This document shows, in pieces, positions 1 through 10,582 of a stretch of DNA of 64,000 bases. The stretch is taken from positions 649,108,468 to 649,172,467 of the forward strand of contig NC_081409.1 in assembly GCF_030272615.1 (NCBI RefSeq), written 5' to 3'. The stretch is from Cryptomeria japonica (Eukaryota; Streptophyta; Pinopsida; Cupressales; Cupressaceae). The notes beneath the pieces were generated by a model, which did not search any database, had not been told where the DNA came from, and saw nothing but the letters and a program-made list of their open reading frames with translations. Positions within the stretch are counted from its first letter, which is position 1. The number at the start of each line of letters is the position of its first letter. Made by a program: the position numbers and the translations under genes.

Positions 1-1455
1 AGTCCCAACACCTAGTACCCAGACTAGTGAATAAAAATGTGATAGGTACTAAATGGGTATTCAGGAATAAACTGAATGAAGATGGACTAGTAGTCTAAAA
101 CAAAGCTAGATTGGTATGCAAAGGTTATTCATGGGAAGACGAAGAAGACTATGGTGATACTTTTGCAACAGTTGCTAGACTGGAAGGCATCAGAACTCTA
201 TTTGTATTTGTAGCACATAAGGGATTCAAAGTATATCAGATGGATGTGAAGTCAACATTTTTGAATGGAATACTGGAAGAAGAAGTACGCATTGAGCACC
301 CAAATGGTTATTCTTTGACTGATGCAAAAGATATGGTGTGTAAGTTGCATAAGGAACTATATGGTTTGAAGCAAGCATTGAGAGCATGGTATGGAAGGTT
401 ATATTCACACCTGATGAAGATAGGTTTTTAGAGAACTAGTGAAGGCAACAATATATATCTCAAATCTGAAGGAGATAAGATACTGGTTAGTGAAGTGTTT
501 GTGGATGATATCATATTTGGAGGCAATGATGACATGAGTAATGAATTTGCAAATGAGATGAAAAATGAATTTGAAATGTCTCTAGTGGGATAGATTAAAT
601 TATTCATAGGTTTGCAAATACAACAGATGAAGAGTGGTATTTTTATCATGTACACAGTCTAAATATGTGAAAGAAGTATTAAAGACATTTAGAATGAGTG
701 ATTGTAAACCAATTGGGACACCAATGGTTATAGGTTGTAAATTGTCTAAGGAAGATGAAGCCACGTCTGTTAATGAAAAGGAGTACAGGTCAATGATAGG
801 GAAATTGCACTATGTTGTTCACAGTAGACTGGATATAGCTCATGAAGTTGGTCTAGTTGCCAAATTTTAGAATAATCCAAAGGAAACACACTTGATAGAA
901 ACCAAGAGGATATTTAGATATTAGAAAGGTACTATTGACTATGGATTATGGTATCCATATGCAGGTAACTTTGATTTGATGGTGTATACAGATGCATACT
1001 AGGCAGGTAATGTTGATGATAGAAAAAGAACAACCGGTGGAGCATTCTTTCTTGGTGGAAGACTTGTTTCATGGAGTAGCAAGAAGTAGAGTTGTATATC
1101 ACAGTCCACTGTTGAAGCTAAGTATGTTGCAGCTTATATGAATTGTACCCAGGCTATCTTGATGAAACACATACTAGAAGGATTCAAGATGAAGTTTACG
1201 GAACCAATAAAGATCTTATGTGACAACACTAGTGCCATAAATATTTCAAAGAACCCTATTTTGCATGCACGAACCAAGCATATTGAATTGAAGTATCATT
1301 TCTTGAGAGAAAAAGTGCAGAGTAAAGATGTGTTATTAGAGCATGTTTCTACCAAGGAGAAGCTTGCAGATATCTTTAAAAAACTTCTTCCTAAGACTGC
1401 TTTTGTGTATCTTAGAAGTTAGGTAGGGGTTGTGCCCCTACATGAGGTCAATTGA
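1..1455 (+). pseudogene. copia A reverse transcriptase-RNase H, decayed
   Basis: This is the C-terminal half of a copia polyprotein that would copy element RNA into DNA. Visible RT blocks include ARLVCKGY (about 108-131), YQMDVKS..FLNG (234-270), LYGLKQ (355-375) and the catalytic FVDDIIFGG (499-525, both aspartates present). RNase H and its tail follow, with SMIGKLHYVVHSR (790-830), DNTSAINISKNP (1222-1257) and HIELKYHFLREKV (1279-1317). In-frame stops occur near 98, 429, 591, 868, 922, 1000 and 1087. A short indel near 645 shifts the frame. Most stops replace expected Gln or Trp codons. It cannot make a functional enzyme. The family call is secure. Confidence 0.93.
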
Positions 1456-1530
1456 GCATGATGTAGAATACATCAGTCCCAGAGCTACTTGCAAAATTTT
1501 ACAGTAGGATTGGTGTAGAGTGGAAGTTAT

Positions 1531-1818
1531 TCCATAGGGGGAGCATGAAGTTGCAAGTTGAAGATGCTTAATAGTGATGTTTGACACTGCATGTTTTACT
1601 TTCACTTTGGCATTAATGTCAAAGGGGGAGAAGAACTATATGATTGGGAAGAATTGTATGATTGATAGAGAAAAGATCTACAACTAGTTACTAGCTAAAG
1701 ACATGGAGACTCAATTGAAGGTGAATACATGGTAAAATGTAAACCAAGATTCCTATTCACAATCATAGTAATCAAGGGTATTGATACTTCTATTGCCATT
1801 AATGCCAAAGGGGGAGAC
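1531..1818 (+). other. Triple polypurine-tract-like motifs before the 3' LTR of copia A
   Basis: Three G-rich motifs lie in the untranslated tail: tagggggagcatgaag (near 1536), gtcaaagggggagaag (near 1619) and gccaaagggggagac (1804-1818). The last abuts the LTR and is the likely plus-strand primer. The second and third are embedded in near-copies of ggcattaatgtcaaaggggg. The same trio occurs in copia C and in copia B. Confidence 0.8.
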
Positions 1819-3213
1819 TATTGGCATTTACATGAAGATTGCATTAATGAAATGTTATGTTGCCATTGATGTCAATTAACCGATAATGATATTGTTATAA
1901 TGTTGTTTTTCTACCGATAAGTGAGCTTGTGAAGGAAACCCGTATTACTAGAGATGAAGTGAGATCAATCGGTAAATCCTACCTGTTGATATGTTAAATC
2001 CTAACCGATGAAGTTTGGTGAATCGATTGTATTGGTTTATGATCAAATGATGAGAAAAAATGATTATAACACATATGCATGTTGTATGAGAAGAGTTTCA
2101 AAACGTTTTTGGTGCATAGAGATAATGGTTTTTGTCTTGGGAATGAACAAGTTCATTGCATGTAATGTAAACTATGTAATGAGTTACAGAGTTCGATGAA
2201 GTGGTGATCAAGGAGCAGTCAAGGATATCTTGAATGTTGTGAAATGATTGTTATGTAATGCAATGCTCATACGTGAACCGATTTGTTTGTAATATCTAGG
2301 AGATATTAGATTTGTGATGTGTTACCAACCTATTGATTTGTTTATAAGGTTGATGAGTTGTTTTGTTGAAGTGTTGGCAATTTGTGATTGAGAGTAAGAG
2401 AGTATGGTTGCTGAACCAGATGATGTATCTATAGTATGTGTAAAGGCACATAGGAGAATGAAAAGGATCTGAACAAGCAAGTGTAGTTCTATTCAAACAA
2501 ATCAGCAAACCCCTATTGTTTTCTAACAATTACAACAGTCAAATCCCCTAACCAGGTAAGCTCTAACAAGCTTAGTGTTATTCAAATCCTCTAACTAGGT
2601 GATCCATTAGCTTGGATTCCAAATCCTCTACCGAGGTTACTCCTAATAGGGTATTGCTTCTGATATGGCATTATAGTCAATCCCTTAATCGAGTGGTCCC
2701 TAACAGGATCCGTTCTTAACAAGACTTTTTGTAAAGCTTTAATAGGCTTGGCTCCTAATAGGGCGAACTTCAAAAGAGTTCAAAATACTTGTGGGTATTC
2801 ATCCCCATCGTGGTTTTTCCCATTTGGGTTTCCACATAAAAAATATTGTGTCAAGTGGTGAATGCTTTTATGGTTATGTTTACTATGGTTGAATTGCTTA
2901 ACTGCTAAATCCACTTTGATATGTTATGTTAACTGACAACAATATGAATTATGTTTTAACTATTGCTAGTAAAGTATTTGAATGATTCAGTTAAAAGGTT
3001 TTGAGAGTTTCAAAGATGTTTTACTATTAGTCTGTTAAAAAGTCAACCAGTTTAACTTGTCAGTATTATTGCATTTGAAGTTCAGTGTTTAAACTAGTCA
3101 GTTTAGAGTTTGCTTTGAGAGGTTATTTTTGAGATTGGTGAAAGTCTATTTAGTTTTCTATCTACTGATTCACCCCCCTCTCATTAGTTGGTCGGATCCT
3201 TATTCTTTCATCA
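1819..3213 (+). repeat. 3' LTR of copia A
   Basis: The LTR starts right after the polypurine tract with tattggcatt, where the related copia C LTR has tgttggcatt, so the TG has decayed to TA. It ends in ttcatca at 3213, after the gattcacccccctctc block that also ends the other copia LTRs here. It holds no protein. From about 2531 to 2770 it carries several degenerate 40-50-bp repeats of the type aaatcccctaaccaggta, shared with the LTRs of copia C. Confidence 0.85.
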
Positions 3214-3356
3214 TAGCATCAATGTGTACTAGTAGCCTTCCTTTTGTCTACTCACTCTCATGTGTATTGCCACCATATCGGTCACCACATCTAACTTACC
3301 GGTGACCTTGCCAAACTAGTTGAAATCAATGATAACATAATGCCAAATTGCCAACA
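3214..3356 (-). repeat. Truncated 3' LTR of copia B
   Basis: Read on the minus strand, the polypurine tract (gccaaagggggagat) is followed by tgttggcaatttggca at 3356, the LTR start. Only 143 bp remain before copia A interrupts it at 3213. Confidence 0.75.
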
Positions 3357-3543
3357 ATCTCCCCCTTTGGCATTGATGTCAACTTACCACAAGACACTTC
3401 ATATCGTTACCTTTCTCCCCCTTTGACACAATGAAAAAGGAAACTGTACACTCCCCCTTTGATCCATACTGAGCTCCCCCTGAACCATATAAATTATTTT
3501 ATGCTCAAGTGCAAAAGGAGGACGACACAACTCCCAACTTTTT
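3357..3543 (-). other. Polypurine-tract-like motifs of copia B
   Basis: On the plus strand the motifs read tctccccctttggcattg (from 3358), tctccccctttgacac (from 3414) and actcccccttt / gagctccccctga (3451-3483). They are the complements of the triple G-rich motif seen in copia A and C. The one at 3357-3370 abuts the LTR. Confidence 0.75.
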
Positions 3544-5731
3544 TCAGAGGTACTCAAAGGTGCTTACCGGTAATGGTTTGGTGAAAATGTCTGCTACTTG
3601 TTCTCTAGTAGGGACATAATCCATTCTTACCTCCTGACCTTCAACCTTCTCTCTGAGAAAATGATACTTGATAGCAATGTGTTTTGTTCTAGAATGCATC
3701 ATCAGATTATTTGCTATGTTGATTGCACTCGAATTATCACATCGCATGAGAATAGGATCAGTGATGTCCACTTTTATGTCTTTCAAGGTCTGATTCATCC
3801 ATAGCACTTGAGAGCATCATGTAGAAACAACAATGTATTCTTCTTCAACAGTTGATAGAGAGACTGATTCCTTCTTCTTGCTATGCCATAAGACCAATTG
3901 GTCTCCTATGAAGAATGTACCACCACTTGTGTTGTTTCAATCATCAATGCAACCTGCCCAATTAGCATCAGTGTATGCTTCCAAGATGAATTCCCCTTGT
4001 TTAGGGTACCACAACCCATAACTGAGTCTCCCTTGTAGGTACCTAAAGATTCTACTTATAACATTCATATGTGACTGATTAGGTGCAGCTTGGAATCTGG
4101 CCACCATGCATACTGCTTGTACTATATCCGGTCTAGAAGAGGTTAGATACAATAGACTTCCTATCATGGATCTATACAAAGTCTAATCCACTACCGATGA
4201 TTCATCATTCTTGCTCAACTTACTTTCAGTCACCATGGGGATACTTACCGGTTTACAATCCTCTAGTTGGAATTTCTTTTACATTTCCTTAGCATACTTA
4301 ATTTCAGAGATAAATATTCCCTTATCTTGCTATAATATTTGCAAACCAAGGAAGTATGTCAATTCACCAAGCATTGACATCTCAAATTCTGACTGCATCT
4401 GATAAGAAAATTCTTTGTAGAGGGTGTCCTTGTTACCTCAAAAGATAATGTCATCTACATACACAACCACAATGATCACGTGGTTTCCATCTTTCTTTAT
4501 GTACAGATTGTTGTCAGCACTCCCCTTTTTGAATCCCTTCTCCTTCAAGTACTAATATAATCTTGAATACCATGCTCTAGGAGCTTGCTTTAGACCATAC
4601 AGGGCCTTCTTCAACTGACACACAAATGTTTCATCATCATGCAGCATAAACCCTTATGGTTGCTCCATGTACACTTTGTCTTCCAATTTTCCATTTAGGA
4701 AGGCAGATTTTACATCCATTTGATATAATTTATAACCCTTGTAGGCAAAGAAGGCTAGAAACATTCTAACTGCTTCTAGTCTAGTTACCGGTGCAAATGT
4801 TTCTTCAAAGTCAATTCCTTCTACCTATGAGTATCCTTTGCACACTAGTCTAGCTTTATGCCTAACAATGTTACCTTCTTCATTCATCTTGTTCCGATAA
4901 ATCCATTTAGTGCCAATGATGTTCTTGTCTTCTGGTCTAGGGACTAATTCCCAAGTCTTTTTCTTCTCAATCTGTTGTAATTCTTCTTCCATGGCATCCA
5001 TCCATTCTTGTCTTTTGTTGGCTTCATTGAATGTTTTAGGTTGTACTTCAGTCATGAGGTAGAAGTTGACATGTTCATCATTCCAAGCAAGTCTTCTTCT
5101 CATATGCACACCATCACTCTTATTTCCTAGAATTTTCTCTTCCAAGTGATTCAACTACATATACTGGTTGGGAGTCTTCTTGGATGCTTCTTCTGGTTCA
5201 TTATCTAACTGAGCTTCATCACCTTCATCACCGGAATCATCATACTGGTTAACTTGTGGTTGACTTCCTTTGTGCATTTCCTCATCGTCTTTTACATGCA
5301 CACTCTCAATGACTCTTCTTAGTCTTTTTTTGTAGTATTTGTAGGCCTTGTTGTTAGATGAGTAACCAAGGAAGATTCATTTATCACTTTTGGAGTCAAA
5401 ACTTCCTAGACCATCCATATCTCTCTTGATAAAGCACTTGCTTCGAAATACTTTGAAGTATTTGACTAATGGCTTCCGATCATACCATAACTCATAAGGT
5501 GTCATTCTGTTGTTTGTTCTTAATTGAACCTGGTTCAAAGTATATGCAGCAGTATGAACAACTTCCTTCCAATATGTGTTTGGCAAACTAGCCTCATTTA
5601 ACATGGTTCTGGCCATCTCCTTAACTGTCATGTTCTTTCTTTCTACCACACCATTTTGTTGTGGTGTCTTAGGGGCTGAATATTGCCTTCTAATTCCATG
5701 TTTTTCACAATAATCTTTAAACTCATTTGAT
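3544..5731 (-). pseudogene. copia B integrase (C-terminal), RT and RNase H, decayed
   Basis: Reading from 5731 downwards, the first codons are the integrase segment NEFKDYCEKHG, then the catalytic-Glu block PQQNGVVERKN (near 5640-5670). A linker follows, then RT with IIGTKWIYRNK (near 4890-4920), [23 protein letters not shown] (near 4680-4725), [12 protein letters not shown] and YVDDIIF (near 4440-4460). RNase H contains DNSSAINIANN and FTKPLP. Stops occur at several sites but the whole stretch stays in one reading frame. The RT aspartates are kept. It is clearly copia, and more distant from copia A and C than those are from each other. Confidence 0.92.
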
Positions 5732-6180
5732 CACTAGTACATTTGGGGCTAATTTACGACAACCTATTGTCGGAATTTTGACTATTTTTCATCAGACTGC
5801 TGACAAATGAAGTCGTCTAAAACTCATCGTCGGTCATTCCGACAGTGCCATCTAACATCGGAATTCCAATGACATCCTGAACTCTTCCGATGGTAGCCAT
5901 GACCACTCATCTGGTGAGAGAATGGTCATCGGGCGTAAAGCATCCTTGTCAAAATTTTGATGCCTACCAAGAACTTGCACTGACAAGGATTACGAAGAGC
6001 ATCTGACAATAGAGTGTTGTCAGACATACAACATCCTCATCAGATGTTTCATCAATTGGCATTAGAATTCTGATGCCTACGAGGAACTATGCACTGACAA
6101 GGATATTGTTTGTCTAACGGTTTGGTCATCGGTGCAAAGTTGGGAGGATGTCGTAATTTTGACAATGATTTTTTTTTTAA
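5732..6180 (+). mobile_element. CACTA-like DNA transposon terminus, only one end found
   Basis: The copia B integrase frame stops abruptly at CACTAGTACATTTGGGG (5732 on). The next 450 bp are unrelated to it. CACTA is the usual terminus of En/Spm-type elements, and these have repetitive subterminal regions. Here a segment with ttttgatgcctacca..gaacttgcactgacaagg (about 5955-5990) recurs diverged at about 6070-6105, and gtcgg/ccgac motifs are dense. I found no matching TAGTG-ended inverted terminus downstream. It may be a truncated element or a small non-autonomous one. No transposase is visible. Confidence 0.5.
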
Positions 6181-6869
6181 AATAATACGTATGCCAATTA
6201 TAATGGTGCTTGTTGGTTCCCTTTTAGCATGTCCTACTAGATGGACCCAAGTAGTTCAATTTCAAGTATACTGGGATTAATTTCAATGCCATTTGGAATC
6301 CCACATGAAGCCACATTGATATTTTATCCATTAATGGTATTCATAATGCCAAGGGTGGTAGGTTGAGAGGGGTAATAAAAAATGACAGGAATGTGGTTTG
6401 AAGATAGGGGTTGGCAAAAGGGATCGATGATGGCATGTACAACTCTAAATTACCTATGAAGAGATGAGTGAAAAATAAAGTAATGGTTGGGAGGTGTAAT
6501 AGGGGAAGGTTAAATAACTTGATGGGGATAGAGAGAGAAGTAAAATTGAGAAGGGAGTCATTTTTGGAAGGTAAACTTTGTCACTCTAATTTCTTACACA
6601 AACCCATGAGATTTACTATGCTTTCATACTTTGACCTTTAGGGGACTTAGAACAACACTTGGAAAATAAAGGGGAAGGATCTACATGAAAAGTGATATCA
6701 AGGAAAGTTTCAAAGTCAATAAATGTGCATTTCAATCCATGACATGAGTTACATGAAAAGGGGACATGACAAGTCTAACCTAACCAATTTATATTTCCCT
6801 CGAGCAATTAAAAGCTTGGATATTCAAGAAAGCGTGGGCCTTCCCATGTTGCATCCTTATAAGTAAGAA
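6181..6869. other. No recognisable gene
   Basis: About 690 bp with no open frame of note and no repeat I could recognise. It may be the decayed 3' end of the gypsy remnant to its right, since integrase (-) would be followed here by its 3' untranslated region and LTR. Confidence 0.4.
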
Positions 6870-7740
6870 TATTATTCCATCTAATCAAGCACTTGGTTAT
6901 GGTTTTTCTCTTGAACTTCCTTTTTTGGTCTCTATGATTGTCTTAGAGACCAAGATGAAGAGGTATCTTCAAGGAAGGTTCAATATGGTTTCCCAATACC
7001 CTCTTCAATTAGAATATATAAAACATATTATGCATTTTAATTTCATCTAGTAATTAAAACTCATACGCTACCTCAACTACCTACTTTTGGACCTTATATG
7101 ACCTCTAAAAGTGAGGACCGATTTTTTCATATTTGATTGCCTTTACAAATGACTGCTTGCAAGGCTACAATGAAAAAAATACCAACTCTCTTATTTAAAA
7201 TGTTTCATCCATATGATCGCAATCAACACACATTTTTTATTTTATTTTATGGTTGTCGGAGATTATTTTTGAGTGACTTCGAAATGTATTAGCCTTGTAG
7301 GATCAAGTCACTTTCTCCTTGGAACCTATTATCAAAATAAACAGGGTCAACAAAAATTTGAATCTTCATACCCATATAATATCATGAAGGGGTTGAACTC
7401 AATGACAATATGATGAGTTGTATTATAGTGGTACTTCCCCAAGGGGAGCCATTTTATCCATGTATTTTGCTAGTCCATTGAATAGTTTTTTATTGCATAC
7501 AGACCTAAACAATAGCATAAATCTCTGTCATATTTCGGGTGCCTAGTCTCACTATGGTAGGAAAATAGAAGCTAATGTCACCAAGATTGCTCCCCATACA
7601 TGCTCTAAGGAATCTATTTTGATCTCAAAATATTTCTACAAATCAGACAAAACAAAGATTGGTACTAACTCCTATTCAATATAAAATCTCACATAATACA
7701 ACCATAGTGTCCTAGGATCATCCCTTATTAAACTAGAAAG
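6870..7740 (-). pseudogene. Ty3/gypsy integrase C-terminal remnant, heavily decayed
   Basis: The minus-strand translation, allowing stops and frame changes, gives CLGLYAIKNYSMD (near 7500), then NTWIKWLPLGKYHYNTTHH (near 7410-7450) and ILYGYEDSNF (near 7370). This is the typical run of plant gypsy integrases downstream of the catalytic Glu. More decayed matches run to about 6870. The upstream part near 7560-7740 is weaker. Stops are too frequent for function. It is a different gypsy lineage from Tat-A and much older by eye. Confidence 0.7.
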
Positions 7741-8188
7741 GGACCAGTAAAACATCCTTCACCAATTACTATTTCGTGTATATTAAGATAGCTAACCCTA
7801 TCTAGTAATGCCAGTACTGAAGGAGGTAATCGAAATAGCTATATTGAATGCCGATATTGAGAAGCTTATCGAAATAACTAACAAGGATGGAATAGCAACA
7901 TTTCACAATAGTGATGAGGTGAAGTTGTCTCGATAAAGAAAGTATAAGCATAAGTGTCATTTGAGCTTATCGGGATAACTTGTGAAATTGGAATAACATA
8001 TTAGAGACATTCTGACTAGTGAGAAGTATCTTGATGACATGTAAACAAGGCGGTATCGAGGAAACTATCTCGACTATACACCTGCGGTTGGAAGATGGAT
8101 ATTAGTGGAATTTATGGCGATACAGATAATGATACCCTTATCAGCGAAGCTGATAAAAAATGGAGTAATAGGATTGTAGATAGGAATT
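7741..8188. repeat. Degenerate repeats with a ttatcgggataactt motif, left side of Tat-A
   Basis: No ORF is present. Diverged copies of a segment starting gcttatcg(a/g)(a/g)ataact lie at about 7873 and 7963. Similar segments continue at 21270 and 21430, beyond Tat-A. The motif and its complement (agttatcccgat) are frequent. This looks like older repeat DNA that Tat-A split in two. Confidence 0.5.
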
Positions 8189-9728
8189 TGGAAACCATCA
8201 AAGCAAGTAGCAAATTAGACTAGCTCAATCATGAAAAACTAAATTGCAATGACAAATCCTAAAAACATTCAATAGAGTCATGAAAACAAGACACTCAAAT
8301 CAAATGCAAACCATCACAAATGTGAATGTCTCCTCCAGAATTCTCCATTGTCCTTCTTTCTCCTTCAAATTGCTTTGTTTGTGGATCTCACCTACAAATG
8401 CAAAGGTATAGCATGAAAGCAAGATTGACAAGATGAGATGATAGCGTAAGGATACTAGAAGCGTGATTGATTGATAGGGGGATGATTAGTTGATTAGATT
8501 CCTAATTGAAGAAATTCATCCAATTTATAGACAAATTGGAGAGAGGACAAGATTAGTATGAAGAGATTTGAAAGGAAATTTCAAATCAAGAATGACAAAT
8601 ATGACAAATTATGACAAAATTGACACTTTCTATGCAAGATTGATTGATTGACAAATTATGACAAAATTGACAAGGTTGCTATGCAAAATTGATTGATTGA
8701 CAAATTATGACAAATTATGACAAGATTGAAATGTCATTCCCATGAAATTAGGAGAAATATTAGAAAAATAGGAGAAAATAGAAAATTAGATGAATTGGAA
8801 ATTAGGAAATTAGAAATTGATGGAATTTAGGAAATTAGTAAATTGGAAAATTAGGTAAATTAATTAATAATTTTTCATTCATTAATTAGTTCACAAAAAG
8901 AGAGAGGAATTAATTAGCCAATTAAATAAGTATTTAATTGTGACAAGAAGACTTAGGATAAATAAATAAATTATTTAACCTAAAAGGGAAAATGAAAAAC
9001 AAGATTAAATGAATAAATCATAAAACCTTAGAAGATGAATTAGAAATGCAAGGATGACAATTAGGTCTTGACAAAAGATAATTGATGTCGATTCGATCAT
9101 GATTCTAATTAACAAAGGACCAATGCAGACAAACGATTGAGATTGGTTAACAAATTAACCAAGATTGATAAAGAGACCAAATTGATAAGCGCCAATTGAC
9201 GAGGAACAATGACTAATTGATCCAAATTAACATGATTGAAAAGGACAATGATCAATGACAAATCGATCACAAAATGACAAGATTGACCAGGACAAGGATT
9301 GATGACAAATCGATCGCAAAATGATAAGATTGAAAATGGACAACGATCGATGACAAATCAATCGCAAAATGACAAGATTGAAAAGAACAACGATCGATGA
9401 CAAATCGATCGCAAAATCGACAAGAGGACAAAACACTAATTCTATCATCGATTAGGATTGATGATGTCCAAAATATGACAAATGAGCACGCACATTGATG
9501 CGATAGGATAAGATCGACCAAAATCATGACTGAAGATTGATATTGACAAGACCAAATTCGAAAGCGAGACAAATGAAGAATGCAGAAGGACTCGATGTTC
9601 ACAAATGATAAAGACCAAGTGTGCAACATAGAAGAAATGTTAATGTGACGCAAAAAACCCTAAAATAAGGCAATGCGCAAATGTTAAAGTATGACTTTGC
9701 AAGCGTTGACCATTTTTAGACGTCTACA
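8189..9728 (-). repeat. 3' LTR of Tat-A
   Basis: This is 1540 bp, nearly collinear with 19524-21083. By eye differences are scattered and few. The other copy has about 17 extra bases (ggaactaggagaaatta, near 20175). It contains a stretch rich in attatgacaaa repeats (8590-8720) and a 47-bp tandem array (9250-9420). Short ORFs inside it are translations of the tandem repeat, not genes. Confidence 0.92.
9250..9420. repeat. 47-bp tandem array inside the 3' LTR of Tat-A
   Basis: Four units start at 9250, 9297, 9345 and 9392, with core gatcgatgacaaatcgatc. The core is itself near-palindromic. The same four units, with the same 47/48/47 spacing, are in the other LTR at 20602, 20649, 20697 and 20744, so the array predates the insertion. 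Confidence 0.88.
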
Positions 9729-9745
9729 TTTTGCCCCTCTTTGAG
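9729..9745 (-). other. Polypurine tract of Tat-A
   Basis: Directly inside the 3' LTR the plus strand reads ttttgcccctctttgag, giving the purine run AAAGAGGGG on the minus strand. This is the expected plus-strand primer position and supports the LTR boundary. Confidence 0.75.
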
Positions 9746-10582
9746 ACAATGCAATTCTAAGCATTGTTTCCAAGAACAATAATGAAAATGCCCCAGATAA
9801 TGACAATGACATATGCATGCCCCCTCAAGGAATTGGTCGGAAACATCCAGAAAAGAGGCCAATTGATTGATAAGAATGGTAGAAAATGATAGGTTCGAAC
9901 AAATCAAGAATTGAAGGTCGGATGCATGGATGACAAGCAGTGGAAGGTGCAAAAGACTGCGACCAGCATAAGATGGAGAGGGTGCACATCCATCTATGCA
10001 TTGACAAAGATCTATAAATGAGACAAGGAGAAGGAAAATAGCTCATTTGCACTAGCTAAAGTGGAGGATTTGTTGCTCTGGAAAAGGACCCTTGCATAGA
10101 GATGGCAAAAATTCCAATGGAAAATCACTTCAGGGAACGTGTACGCACCTACAGACGACCAGACGATGCAGGAGTACCAGTATGTATCTCAAAAACCCAT
10201 ATTGTCAATTGCATGAATTTTATTGGATTGCAGGACATTACGGGGCCCACAAGGAAGTCAAAACTGGACATCTGCGCATGTGTGGGTGCATTCTATGCTT
10301 GTGTAGGATGTTCTGTGCCTGTGTAGGGTACACAGGCATAGCTTGATACTGCACAGGTGCAGGACAGGGTACACAAGTGCAATTGTGCACTGAAAACACC
10401 AATTTGACCTAAAACAGCGTGCAGATGATCCCGAAAAGAGGGATAAGGGTAGGATAGGTCAAAATCAATAAGAAAAACCTTGATTTATGCATGAAACAAG
10501 GAAATGCAACCCTTAGGAGAAAACTCTAAAATTGATAAAGTGTGCCCCAATTGTGATGTAGAGTCGACAGTATCCATTGATT
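9746..10582. other. Tat-A 3' untranslated spacer
   Basis: No convincing coding sequence; short plus-strand frames at 10092-10346 have no recognisable content. It separates the 3' end of the antisense-ORF region from the 3' LTR and could hold the promoter of the plus-strand ORF at 10583. I see no clear TATA box. Confidence 0.5.

Larger units (their letters stand above)
1..3213 (+). mobile_element. Ty1/copia element A, 3' half (RT-RNase H, 3' LTR)
   Basis: This is the right-hand part of a copia retrotransposon whose 5' half lies before the window. In order it shows decayed RT and RNase H (1-1455), an untranslated tail with three purine-rich motifs, and a 3' LTR (1819-3213). It is the same broad family as copia C (48235-55830): the proteins align, and the LTRs share the stretch beginning at the 'gtgggtattcatcccca' motif. 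It ends inside the LTR of copia B, so it inserted into copia B. The 5-bp target duplication would be tagca (3214-3218); its partner is outside the window. Confidence 0.9.
3214..5731 (-). mobile_element. Ty1/copia element B, 3' part, interrupted at both ends
   Basis: This is a copia element on the minus strand. It keeps the first 143 bp of its 3' LTR (3214-3356), the polypurine tract and untranslated tail (3357-3540), and RNase H, RT and the C-terminal half of integrase (3544-5731). Its LTR is cut by copia A at 3213. Its integrase is cut by a CACTA-like sequence at 5732. The missing 5' half does not reappear elsewhere in the window. Confidence 0.88.

Noticed and set aside
9227-9653. Minus-strand ORFs within the LTR of Tat-A (also 20461-20979).
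   Set aside because: Their peptides are translations of the 47-bp tandem repeat and vary between the two LTR copies.
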